Source of the DNA: Klebsiella terrigena
GTDB lineage: Bacteria > Pseudomonadota > Gammaproteobacteria > Enterobacterales > Enterobacteriaceae
Direction of reading: 5' to 3'
NCBI RefSeq assembly: GCF_006539725.1
Contig: NZ_BJNO01000019.1
Coordinates: forward strand, 57,436-121,435
DNA: 64,000 nucleotides
A program made the position numbers and the translations under genes. The notes under the pieces are model-generated. The model had not been told where the DNA came from and did no database searches. It saw only the letters and a list, made by a program, of their open reading frames with translations. Position 1 is the stretch's first letter, and the number at the start of each line of letters is the position of its first letter. Below, in pieces: positions 55,342 through 64,000 of the stretch.

Positions 55342-56142
55342 ATGAAATTAGCACTTCTGGGCCGCCAGGCGCTGATGGGCGCAATGGCTGTGGTTTTGAT
55401 GACTGGCGTTAGCGTAAAAACGTTTGCAGCAGAAAACCTGTTTAACCAAATTAAAGAGCGCGGCACGCTGCGCGTGGGCCTGGAAGGAACCTATCCTCCG
55501 TTCAGCTATCAGGGTGATGACGGCAAGCTGGCCGGTTTTGAGGTCGACTTTGCCAACGAGCTGGCGAAGCATCTGGGAGTGAAGGCCGATCTGAAACCAA
55601 CCAAATGGGACGGAATGCTGGCCTCGCTGGATTCTAAACGCATCGACGTGGTGATTAACCAGGTCACCATTTCCGACCAGCGTAAGAAAAAATATGACTT
55701 CTCCACGCCGTACACCGTCTCTGGCGTGCAGGCGCTGGTGAAAAAGGGCAATGAAGGCGTTATCAAAACGGCGGCCGACCTGAAAGGCAAGAAAGTCGGC
55801 GTGGGTCTGGGCACCAACTACGAAGAGTGGCTGCGTCAGAACGTGCAGGGCGTGGATATCCGCACCTATGATGACGACCCGACTAAATATCAGGATCTGC
55901 GCGTAGGCCGCATCGATGCCATTCTGGTCGATCGTCTGGCGGCGCTGGATCTGGTGAAGAAAACCGGCAATACCCTGGCCGTCACCGGCGAAGCGTTCTC
56001 GCGTCAGGAGTCTGGCGTGGCGCTGCGTAAAGGTAACGAAGACCTGCTGAAAGCGGTGGATGGTGCCATTGCCGACATGCAAAAAGACGGCAGCCTGAAA
56101 GCGCTGTCGGAAAAATGGTTTGGCGCTGACGTGACGAAATAA
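55342..56142 (+). CDS. tcyJ: TcyJ (FliY), periplasmic cystine-binding protein
   Basis: A 266-residue solute-binding protein with signal peptide ending near FAAEN (LMGAMAVVLMTGVSVKTFA). The mature domain starts LFNQIKERGTLRVGLEGTYP, the family-3 amino-acid-binding signature. It feeds L-cystine to the TcyL/TcyN transporter. The gene is upstream of dcyD-tcyL-tcyN with a terminator between, so it is made in excess, as usual for binding proteins. Despite the old name fliY it has no flagellar role, and no fliA/fliZ is adjacent here. Confidence 0.95.
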   Translation: MKLALLGRQALMGAMAVVLMTGVSVKTFAAENLFNQIKERGTLRVGLEGTYPPFSYQGDDGKLAGFEVDFANELAKHLGVKADLKPTKWDGMLASLDSKRIDVVINQVTISDQRKKKYDFSTPYTVSGVQALVKKGNEGVIKTAADLKGKKVGVGLGTNYEEWLRQNVQGVDIRTYDDDPTKYQDLRVGRIDAILVDRLAALDLVKKTGNTLAVTGEAFSRQESGVALRKGNEDLLKAVDGAIADMQKDGSLKALSEKWFGADVTK

Positions 56143-56160
56143 CGGCCGGCGGTGAAAAAA

Positions 56161-56185
56161 GGCGCTCATGGAAGCGCCTTTTTTT
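56161..56185 (+). terminator. Terminator after tcyJ
   Basis: GGCGCT-CATGGA-AGCGCC with a run of seven T lies 19 bp past the stop. Partial read-through would give lower expression of dcyD-tcyLN. Confidence 0.85.
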
Positions 56186-56277
56186 ATTTCGTCGGCAACT
56201 ACGTGCATAATAAAAACAAAGGGCCTGTTTCATCAGGCTATTTTATGGGCCAGTTTGCCTGGAATAATAACGCCTGA

Positions 56278-57291
<1,014 letters not shown>

Positions 57292-57306
57292 AGCAGAACA
57301 AACAGA

Positions 57307-57975
57307 ATGCAAGAGAGTATCCAACTGGTTTTTGATTCCGCACCTTTTCTCCTCAAGGGGGCGGTATTTACGCTGCAGCTGAGCATCGGCGGCATGTTCT
57401 TTGGCCTGCTGCTGGGCTTTATCCTTGCGCTGATGCGGATGTCGCCCCTCTGGCCGGTAAAGTGGCTGGCGCGGGTCTACATTTCTATTTTCCGCGGTAC
57501 CCCGCTGATCGCCCAGCTGTTTATGATTTACTACGGCCTGCCGCAGTTTGGCATTGAGCTGGATCCCATTCCGGCGGCGATGATTGGCCTGTCGCTGAAC
57601 ACCGCGGCGTATGCCGCCGAAACGCTGCGCGCGGCGATTGCCTCTATTGATAAAGGGCAGTGGGAAGCGGCGGCAAGCATCGGGATGACGCCGTGGCAGA
57701 CTCTGCGTCGGGCGGTTCTGCCGCAGGCCGCGCGCGTCGCGCTGCCGCCGCTCTCTAACAGCTTTATCAGCCTGGTGAAAGATACGTCGCTGGCGGCGAC
57801 TATCCAGGTACCGGAACTGTTCCGCCAGGCGCAGCTTATTACCTCCCGTACGCTGGAAGTTTTCACCATGTATCTGGCCGCATCGCTGATTTACTGGGTG
57901 ATGGCGACGGTGCTGTCGACGCTGCAAAACTATTTTGAAAATCAGCTGAATCGCCAGGAGCGTGATCCAAAATGA
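57307..57975 (+). CDS. tcyL: TcyL (YecS), cystine ABC permease
   Basis: A 222-residue inner-membrane permease of the HisMQ type with several membrane segments. The EAA loop, EAAASIGMTPWQTLRRAVLP, contacts the ATPase. It starts 15 bp after dcyD, and its stop overlaps the tcyN start by four bases (ATGA). Confidence 0.95.
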   Translation: MQESIQLVFDSAPFLLKGAVFTLQLSIGGMFFGLLLGFILALMRMSPLWPVKWLARVYISIFRGTPLIAQLFMIYYGLPQFGIELDPIPAAMIGLSLNTAAYAAETLRAAIASIDKGQWEAAASIGMTPWQTLRRAVLPQAARVALPPLSNSFISLVKDTSLAATIQVPELFRQAQLITSRTLEVFTMYLAASLIYWVMATVLSTLQNYFENQLNRQERDPK

Positions 57976-58724
57976 GTGCCATTGAAGTCAAAAACCTGGT
58001 GAAAAAGTTCCACGGACAGACGGTACTGCACGGTATTGACCTGGAGGTGGCGGAGGGCGAAGTGGTGGCGATTATCGGCCCTAGCGGCTCCGGCAAAACG
58101 ACCCTTCTGCGCAGCATCAACCTGCTGGAACAGCCGGAGAGCGGCACCATTCGGGTGGGCGACGTCACTATCGATACCGCGCGCAGCCTGAGCCAGCAGA
58201 AGGGGCTGATTCGCCGCCTGCGCCAGCACGTCGGCTTCGTTTTCCAGAACTTCAACCTGTTCCCGCACCGCACGGTGATGGAGAACATTATCGAAGGGCC
58301 GGTTATCGTTAAGGGTGAAGATAAAAACGAATCGATCGTCCGGGCGCGTGAGCTGCTGGCGAAGGTTGGGCTAAACGGGAAAGAGAATAGCTACCCGCGC
58401 CGTCTCTCCGGCGGCCAGCAGCAGCGCGTGGCGATTGCCCGCGCGCTGGCGATGCGTCCGGACGTTATTTTGTTTGATGAACCCACGTCCGCTCTGGATC
58501 CTGAGCTGGTGGGCGAAGTGCTGAATACCATTCGCCAGCTGGCGCAGGAGAAGCGCACCATGGTTATCGTGACCCATGAAATGAGCTTTGCCCGCGACGT
58601 GGCCGACCGGGCTATCTTTATGGATCAGGGACGTATCGTCGAGCAGGGTGAGGCTAAGGCGCTGTTTGCCAATCCGCAGCAGCCGCGCACGCGCCAGTTC
58701 CTCGAAAAATTCCTGATGCAGTAA
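57972..58724 (+). CDS. tcyN: TcyN (YecC), cystine ABC ATPase
   Basis: A 250-residue ATP-binding subunit. Walker A is GPSGSGKTT (near 36-44), the signature LSGGQQQRVAIARAL and Walker B VILFDEPTSALDPE. It powers import of cystine and related sulfur compounds with TcyJ and TcyL. It overlaps tcyL by four bases. Confidence 0.96.
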   Translation: MSAIEVKNLVKKFHGQTVLHGIDLEVAEGEVVAIIGPSGSGKTTLLRSINLLEQPESGTIRVGDVTIDTARSLSQQKGLIRRLRQHVGFVFQNFNLFPHRTVMENIIEGPVIVKGEDKNESIVRARELLAKVGLNGKENSYPRRLSGGQQQRVAIARALAMRPDVILFDEPTSALDPELVGEVLNTIRQLAQEKRTMVIVTHEMSFARDVADRAIFMDQGRIVEQGEAKALFANPQQPRTRQFLEKFLMQ

Positions 58725-59283
58725 CGGCTACCCGACTGCGGCCGTGGGATCCGGTGAAAAGGGCGGGGCGGCGAGGCTACCGGCGTTCCCGCCAGCCGCA
58801 GAGAACGGTGCAGGCGTTTGGCCAGCCCGAACGCCTGGGCCGCGAAGTGGAAACCTTTCTGGACGATAGCTGCTGAACGATAGCGCCGTGTGAGAGAGCA
58901 GAACTATTAAACGCTGCTTATCGATTGGTATTTTTATATTCAGCCGCACGCGGCGTTTTCCCGAAACAATCCCTTTTTCCGCCGTCGCTGGAGGCCAGCC
59001 TGCCGAAACGATACGTCGTATCTTATCGCTGAGGGTAAAACAGCGGCGCTTGAGAGAAGGCAATATCGGCAGCAGGATTGGCGCTAAACTCCTCCCACAG
59101 TTGAGAATATATCGTCGGCAGAGATAAATGATGCGACATTCTCTTCTCCCGTCTGTGCTGAATAGCACCAGTAACGATCTAATATGTGCGGTGTATACGA
59201 TATTTTATACATATAAATAAGATTTATGTGTTAGTTTTTGTATTTGTAATAATGATAATTACTCAGGAGTTATTTGGTCGGTT
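58725..59283. other. tcyN-sdiA interval with a possible gene remnant
   Basis: No full gene is supported. On the minus strand 59139-59023 is a 38-codon frame with a good ribosome-binding site (GGGAGAAGAGA before ATG) reading MSHHLSLPTIYSQLWEEFSA. It may be a small protein or the start of a decayed gene. The last 120 bp are AT-rich and hold the sdiA promoter. Confidence 0.4.
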
Positions 59284-60006
59284 ATGAGGGACAATGATTT
59301 TTTCAGCTGGCGGCGGGAAATGCTGCAACAATTTCAGGCAATTTCGGCGGGAGAGGAGGTTTATAATCTCCTGCAGCAGCAGGCGGAAGAGCTGGAATAC
59401 GATTATTTTGCTCTCTGCGTGCGGCATCCCGTGCCCTTTACGCGCCCTAAGGTGACGCTGCAGACGACCTATCCGCAGGCGTGGATGGCGCATTATCAAG
59501 CCGAGAACTATTTCGCCATCGATCCGGTGCTGCGACCGGAAAATTTTCTTCGTGGTCACCTGCCGTGGAACGACGGGCTATTCCGTGACGCCCCGCAGCT
59601 CTGGGACGGCGCGCGCGATCACGGGCTGGTGAAGGGGATTACTCAGTGCCTCACCTTACCCAACCACGCGCAGGGCTTTCTCTCGGTCTCAGGGCAGAAT
59701 CGTAGCGCCGGGCCTTATCCGGCAGACGAGCTGGAAATGCGTTTGAGAATGCTGATTGAGCTCAGCCTGTTGACGCTGTTACGTCTGCAGGACGCGATGG
59801 TGATGCCGCCGGAAATGAAGTTCAGCCGGCGTGAACTGGAGATTTTGAAATGGACTGCGGAAGGGAAGACCTCGGCAGAGGTCGCGATAATTCTGTCTAT
59901 CTCAGAAAATACCGTCAATTTTCATCAGAAAAATATGCAACGAAAATTCAACGCACCGAATAAAACGCAAATAGCCTGCTATGCGGTCGCCACCGGCTTA
60001 ATTTGA
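59284..60006 (+). CDS. sdiA: SdiA, LuxR-type acyl-homoserine-lactone receptor
   Basis: A 240-residue solo LuxR protein, the length of E. coli SdiA. The autoinducer domain includes YPQAWMAHYQAENYFAIDPV and WDGARDHGLVKGITQCL. The C-terminal helix-turn-helix is FSRRELEILKWTAEGKTSAE, then VAIILSISENTVNFHQKNM. It senses signals from other species; no luxI gene is near. The location between yecC(tcyN) and yecF matches E. coli. Confidence 0.95.
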   Translation: MRDNDFFSWRREMLQQFQAISAGEEVYNLLQQQAEELEYDYFALCVRHPVPFTRPKVTLQTTYPQAWMAHYQAENYFAIDPVLRPENFLRGHLPWNDGLFRDAPQLWDGARDHGLVKGITQCLTLPNHAQGFLSVSGQNRSAGPYPADELEMRLRMLIELSLLTLLRLQDAMVMPPEMKFSRRELEILKWTAEGKTSAEVAIILSISENTVNFHQKNMQRKFNAPNKTQIACYAVATGLI

Positions 60007-60036
60007 GCTAACCCATCGTTCTGCGTGCCAGGCGTG

Positions 60037-60069
60037 AAACCGGCTGTCAGTTATACTTTCAGCCGGTTT
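60037..60069. terminator. Bidirectional terminator between sdiA and yecF
   Basis: AAACCGGCTG (60037-60046) pairs with CAGCCGGTTT (60060-60069), flanked by A and T runs, between two convergent genes. Confidence 0.8.
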
Positions 60070-60073
60070 ATTG

Positions 60074-60298
60074 TTACTGACGGTAAGCCTGTTTAATTTG
60101 CTTAACGGTGCTGGAGAATACGGCAGCCTGAGCCTCATCTTCCATCTGCGTGATTTGCCTTTCCATCTTAATAATCACCCGACCCGCATCGGCCTGGCCC
60201 ATGGCCTGGAGCATCAGCGTCAGCAGCGTTTTCAGGCAGGTCACTTCCTGCGCCAGTTCTTGATTATTTTCTGCAGTGGAAAAATCTGGTGTGCTCAT
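60074..60298 (-). CDS. yecF: YecF (DUF2594)
   Basis: A 74-residue helical protein, [20 protein letters not shown]..., of the YecF family with unknown function. Its place between sdiA and uvrY is as in E. coli. GAGGATATCG precedes the start. Confidence 0.92.
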   Translation of the reverse strand: MSTPDFSTAENNQELAQEVTCLKTLLTLMLQAMGQADAGRVIIKMERQITQMEDEAQAAVFSSTVKQIKQAYRQ

Positions 60299-60757
60299 CG
60301 ATATCCTCGTTTGCTATCGGCGCTTTTGCGCAATACTAAATCTTAAAGCGGCGCAGTATACCACAAGCGGCAGAAAAAAAAGGAGCGCGTAATTTGCGTT
60401 CTCTGATCGGAGCTGTGAGGGGTTTAATTGCCTGAATAAAGCCCGCTTCGGCGCCTGCAAATTGTTAATTTTTGGTATGATTTTTAGAGTTAATTATTGT
60501 TACATATTTTCTTTCGTATTTATCAACTACGTATTGTGTTGTGTTTATTACGTTTTCTGTATGACGAATGTTAAAAATACGACCTTATACAACTCTCTGT
60601 TATGTATGGGTTTCCACCTGGTGTGCAAACAACTTGCCATAAAGGACAGATAAATCCTCTTAAGAACACTTTTGGCTTTTAAAATTACGCCAAAACCCGG
60701 TAATATGGGTTCGATAAACTATCCGTTGTGTTATCCCTAATTCTGGAGATTATTCCT
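60299..60757. other. uvrY upstream region
   Basis: About 460 bp without a convincing gene. An AT-rich frame near 60462-60653 is cysteine- and phenylalanine-heavy and unlike a real protein. The region should hold uvrY promoters; none was placed with confidence. Confidence 0.45.
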
Positions 60758-61414
60758 TTGATCAACGTCCTTCTTGTTGATGACCACGAACTGGTGCGCG
60801 CAGGGATACGACGCATTCTGGAAGATATAAAAGGGATTAACGTCGTGGGCGAATGTTGCTGCGGCGAGGATGCCGTTAAATGGTGTCGGGCTAATCCCGT
60901 TGACGTTGTCCTGATGGACATGAATATGCCCGGGATCGGCGGTCTTGAGGCAACGCGTAAAATTGCGCGCGCCATTGTCGATACCAAAGTCATTATGCTC
61001 ACCGTGCATACCGAAAACCCGCTGCCGGCGAAGGTGATGCAGGCAGGCGCTGCGGGCTACCTGAGTAAAGGCGCCGCGCCGCAGGAAGTGGTCAATGCGA
61101 TTCGCTGCGTGGCATCAGGTCAGCGCTATATCGCTTCGGATATCGCCCAGCAGATGGCGCTCAGCCAGATCGAGCCGGAAAAAACGGAATCGCCGTTTGC
61201 CAGTTTGTCTGAACGAGAATTGCAGATTATGCTGATGATCACTAAAGGTCAGAAGGTCAATGAGATCTCAGAGCAGCTGAATCTGAGTCCCAAGACGGTG
61301 AACAGCTATCGCTATCGGATGTTCAGTAAATTAAACATCCACGGTGACGTTGAGCTGACCCACCTGGCAATCCGCCATGGCCTGTGTAATGCGGAGTCGT
61401 TAGCAAGTCTGTGA
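60758..61414 (+). CDS. uvrY: UvrY, response regulator of the BarA-UvrY system
   Basis: A 218-residue NarL/FixJ-type regulator, the exact E. coli length. The receiver domain has [10 protein letters not shown], phosphorylated aspartate in [10 protein letters not shown] and K in [10 protein letters not shown]. The HTH is [20 protein letters not shown]. It activates csrB/csrC small RNAs. The start is TTG at 60758, as in E. coli, with GGAG upstream. The stop overlaps the uvrC start. Confidence 0.95.
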   Translation: MINVLLVDDHELVRAGIRRILEDIKGINVVGECCCGEDAVKWCRANPVDVVLMDMNMPGIGGLEATRKIARAIVDTKVIMLTVHTENPLPAKVMQAGAAGYLSKGAAPQEVVNAIRCVASGQRYIASDIAQQMALSQIEPEKTESPFASLSERELQIMLMITKGQKVNEISEQLNLSPKTVNSYRYRMFSKLNIHGDVELTHLAIRHGLCNAESLASL

Positions 61415-63243
61415 GTGATGTTTTTGATGCTAAAGCTTTCCTGAAGACAGTAACCAGCCAGCCGGGCGTCTATCGGATGTACGATGCTGGCGGTATCGTT
61501 ATTTACGTTGGTAAAGCAAAAGACCTGAAAAAGCGGCTAAGCAGCTATTTTCGCAGCAACCTGGCTTCGCGTAAAACCGAAGCCCTGGTGGCGCTGATAG
61601 CGCAAATAGACGTGACGGTAACCCATACCGAAACGGAAGCCCTGCTGCTTGAACATAACTATATCAAGCTGTATCAGCCGCGCTATAACGTGCTGCTGCG
61701 CGATGACAAATCCTATCCCTTTATTTTTCTCAGCGCCGATACCCATCCGCGGCTGGCGACCCATCGCGGCGCTAAGCACGCTAAAGGGGAATATTTCGGT
61801 CCTTTCCCGAACGGCTATGCGGTTCGCGAAACCTTAGCGCTGCTGCAAAAAATCTTCCCCGTTCGCCAGTGCGAAAATAGCGTCTATCGCAACCGCTCGC
61901 GTCCGTGTCTGCAGTATCAGATTGGCCGCTGCCTGGGCCCTTGCGTGGCGGGGCTGGTTAGCGAGGAGGAGTATGCCCAGCAGGTTGAATACGTGCGGCT
62001 GTTCCTTGCCGGCAAAGACGATCAGGTCCTGACGCAGCTTATTGCCCGCATGGAGAAGGCCAGCCAGGCGCTGGAGTTTGAAGAGGCGGCGCGCATTCGC
62101 GATCAGATCCAGGCCGTGCGTCGGGTGACGGAGAAGCAGTTTGTCTCAAATAATGGCGACGATATGGACGTTATTGGCGTCGCCTTTGATTCGGGCATGG
62201 CCTGCGTTCACGTGCTGTTTATTCGCCAGGGGAAAGTGCTGGGTAGCCGCAGCTATTTCCCTAAGGTCCCCGGCGGCACCGAGCTTGGGGAAGTGGTGGA
62301 GACCTTCGTCGGTCAGTTCTACCTGCAGGGGAGCCAGATGCGCACCCTGCCGGGGGAGATTCTGCTCGACTTTAACCTTGGCGACAAAACCCTGCTCGCC
62401 GACTCACTCTCCGAGCTGGCGGGGCGGCGCGTGAATGTGCAGACGAAACCCCGCGGCGATCGCGCACGCTATCTTAAGCTGGCGCGCACCAATGCCGCGA
62501 CGGCGCTGACGACCAAACTGTCCCAGCAGTCCACCATCCATCAGCGCCTGCAGGCGCTGGCGACGCTGCTCAAGCTGCCGGCGGTGAAGCGCATGGAGTG
62601 CTTTGATATCAGCCACACGATGGGCGAACAGACCGTCGCCTCGTGCGTGGTGTTTGACAGCAACGGGCCGCTGCGCGCCGAGTATCGCCGCTACAATATT
62701 ACCGGGATCACGCCGGGGGATGACTATGCGGCGATGAATCAGGTTCTGCGCCGGCGCTACGGTAAAGCTATCGAAGAGAACAAGATCCCTGACGTTATCC
62801 TGATAGATGGCGGTAAAGGGCAGCTTGGGCAGGCGAAAAGCGTGTTTGCCGAGCTGGACGTGGCCTGGGATAAACATCATCCTCTATTATTAGGGGTAGC
62901 AAAAGGTAGCGATCGTAAGGCGGGCCTGGAAACGCTATTCTTTGAGCCTGAGGGCGAAGGCTTTAGCCTGCCGCCGGACTCTCCCGCGCTGCACGTCATT
63001 CAGCATATCCGCGATGAGTCGCACGATCATGCCATCGCCGGGCATCGTAAAAAGCGGGCAAAAGTGAAAAGTACCAGCACGCTGGAGACTATCGAAGGAG
63101 TGGGGCCGAAGCGTCGGCAGATGCTGCTGAAGTATATGGGCGGTCTGCAGGGGCTACAGCAAGCCAGCGTCGAAGAGATAGCCAAAGTACCGGGTATATC
63201 TCACGGTCTGGCAGAAAAGATCTTCTACTCGTTGAAACATTAG
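61411..63243 (+). CDS. uvrC: UvrC, excinuclease subunit
   Basis: A 610-residue nuclease for nucleotide excision repair. The N-terminal GIY-YIG domain is [20 protein letters not shown], which makes the 3' cut. A UvrB-binding UVR motif follows ([20 protein letters not shown]). The RNase H-like domain near [16 protein letters not shown] and [15 protein letters not shown] makes the 5' cut, and two HhH motifs end the protein. The GTG start overlaps the uvrY stop by four bases (GTGA), so the two are translationally coupled. Confidence 0.96.
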   Translation: MSDVFDAKAFLKTVTSQPGVYRMYDAGGIVIYVGKAKDLKKRLSSYFRSNLASRKTEALVALIAQIDVTVTHTETEALLLEHNYIKLYQPRYNVLLRDDKSYPFIFLSADTHPRLATHRGAKHAKGEYFGPFPNGYAVRETLALLQKIFPVRQCENSVYRNRSRPCLQYQIGRCLGPCVAGLVSEEEYAQQVEYVRLFLAGKDDQVLTQLIARMEKASQALEFEEAARIRDQIQAVRRVTEKQFVSNNGDDMDVIGVAFDSGMACVHVLFIRQGKVLGSRSYFPKVPGGTELGEVVETFVGQFYLQGSQMRTLPGEILLDFNLGDKTLLADSLSELAGRRVNVQTKPRGDRARYLKLARTNAATALTTKLSQQSTIHQRLQALATLLKLPAVKRMECFDISHTMGEQTVASCVVFDSNGPLRAEYRRYNITGITPGDDYAAMNQVLRRRYGKAIEENKIPDVILIDGGKGQLGQAKSVFAELDVAWDKHHPLLLGVAKGSDRKAGLETLFFEPEGEGFSLPPDSPALHVIQHIRDESHDHAIAGHRKKRAKVKSTSTLETIEGVGPKRRQMLLKYMGGLQGLQQASVEEIAKVPGISHGLAEKIFYSLKH

Positions 63244-63300
63244 GGGCTCTGTAGCAACATAGGGCTAATTTTTACTTCTAACAGATAGTTACCCGTCACT

Positions 63301-63849
63301 ATGCAATTTAATATCCCTACATTGCTTACTCTGTTTCGCGTCATCCTGATACCGTTTTTTGTGCTGGCGTTTTACCTTCCCGTGGTATGGGCACCGTTTG
63401 CCTGTGCGCTGATTTTCTTTGTCGCCGCGGTAACCGACTGGTTTGATGGTTATCTGGCGCGCCGCTGGAATCAGAGCACTCGTTTTGGCGCGTTTCTCGA
63501 CCCGGTAGCAGATAAGGTCATGGTGGCAATTGCGATGGTGCTGGTTGCCGAGCATTACCACACCTGGTGGGTCACTCTGCCGGCGGCGACGATGATCGCC
63601 CGTGAAATTATTATCTCTGCCCTGCGCGAATGGATGGCCGAGCTGGGTAAACGCAGCAGCGTAGCGGTTTCCTGGATCGGTAAAGTCAAAACGACGGCGC
63701 AAATGACGGCGCTGGTGTGGATGCTGTGGCGGCCAAATGAGTGGGTTGAAGGGGCAGGGATCGTGCTGTTCCTCGTTGCGGCGGTGCTGACGCTGTGGTC
63801 GATGCTGCAATATTTGAACGCGGCGCGCGGCGATTTGCTTGATCAGTGA
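63301..63849 (+). CDS. pgsA: PgsA, phosphatidylglycerophosphate synthase
   Basis: A 182-residue inner-membrane enzyme that joins CDP-diacylglycerol and glycerol-3-phosphate. The CDP-alcohol phosphotransferase signature [11 protein letters not shown] continuing to [13 protein letters not shown] supplies the DG..AR and D..D residues. It lies 57 bp after uvrC, as in E. coli, and its length is normal. Confidence 0.96.
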   Translation: MQFNIPTLLTLFRVILIPFFVLAFYLPVVWAPFACALIFFVAAVTDWFDGYLARRWNQSTRFGAFLDPVADKVMVAIAMVLVAEHYHTWWVTLPAATMIAREIIISALREWMAELGKRSSVAVSWIGKVKTTAQMTALVWMLWRPNEWVEGAGIVLFLVAAVLTLWSMLQYLNAARGDLLDQ

Positions 63850-63899
63850 TCGTTTCGGCGTAAATTTCAGCAAACGACGCAAGGTTTTAAAAAATATCG

Positions 63900-63927
63900 T
63901 TGACTCATTGCGCCAGGTAAGTAGAAT
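63900..63927 (+). promoter_or_regulatory. Strong promoter, probably for the glyW tRNA operon beyond the window
   Basis: TTGACT (63900-63905) and TAGAAT (63922-63927) are separated by 16 bp and followed by a GC-rich stretch typical of stringently controlled stable-RNA promoters. In E. coli the glyW-cysT-leuZ tRNA operon follows pgsA. The tRNA genes lie past 64000. Confidence 0.65.
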
Positions 63928-64000
63928 GCAACGCATCGAACGGCAGCACGGCTTGCCAGACGATAACAAAATCAAGTGATTAGCAAATTAGCTTGATAAT

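Noticed and set aside
58728..59168. 146-codon minus-strand frame before sdiA
   Set aside because: Composition is unlike a folded protein and it runs through the tcyN terminator region; a shorter frame in another register has the better start.
60462..60653. 63-codon frame upstream of uvrY
   Set aside because: Highly biased to F, Y, C and V from AT-rich DNA, with no good ribosome-binding site.

Overview
The window looks like a non-motile enterobacterium of the Klebsiella/Raoultella type. The right third (about 41.2-64 kb) is core chromosome in the order known from E. coli: mtfA, tRNA-Ser(CGA), an OmpC-type porin, yedJ, dcm, vsr, yedA, yedI, yodC, dgcQ, the DsrA RNA, yodD, dsrB, rcsA, yedD, amyA, tcyJ(fliY)-dcyD-tcyL-tcyN, sdiA, yecF, uvrY-uvrC and pgsA. 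The flagellar blocks that flank amyA and fliY in motile relatives are absent at both expected places. The genus is inferred from this layout and was not tested by a search.

The left two thirds are two mobile segments stacked end to end at tRNA-Asn (41061-41136). Each has a P4-type tyrosine integrase whose start faces an attachment site. The last 24 bases of the tRNA (41061-41084) recur at 17010-17033, so the AT-rich segment between them, about 24 kb, is one complete integrated element. The second segment lies left of 17010 with its own integrase (15580-16848) and runs off the left edge of the window.

Left segment (1-17 kb): an arsenic-resistance cluster (arsH divergent from arsRBC), an old-yellow-enzyme reductase with a divergent LysR gene, an HSL-type esterase with a divergent LysR gene, an aldo/keto reductase with a divergent AraC gene, and an amidohydrolase / YdcZ transporter / SMP-30 lactonase operon with a divergent LysR gene. 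An MFS transporter has lost its 5' end next to the integrase. Four copies of a roughly 65-bp hairpin-forming repeat punctuate the gene ends; one is interrupted by a 157-bp MITE-like insertion.

Central element (17-41 kb): it looks like an integrative mobilizable element that also keeps plasmid-like parts. It carries an AlpA-like regulator, a run of small unknown proteins (one frameshifted), a truncated H-NS-like protein resembling H-NST, 21-bp iterons with a RepL-like initiator, a candidate ADP-ribosyltransferase toxin, two lipoproteins, an HTH plus reverse transcriptase pair of retron type, a MOBQ-type relaxase with a small mobilization partner, a translationally coupled large serine recombinase / ParB-like / ParB-like trio, and a type III restriction-modification system beside the integrase. 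Its intergenic DNA is unusually rich in short hairpins. These include C-GNRA-G capped stems, a two-hairpin module present twice with compensatory changes, and seven consecutive stem-loops in 146 bp. The strongest candidates for undescribed biology are the recombinase/ParB trio with its hairpin array, the duplicated two-hairpin module, the ADP-ribosyltransferase-like gene and the HTH-RT unit.
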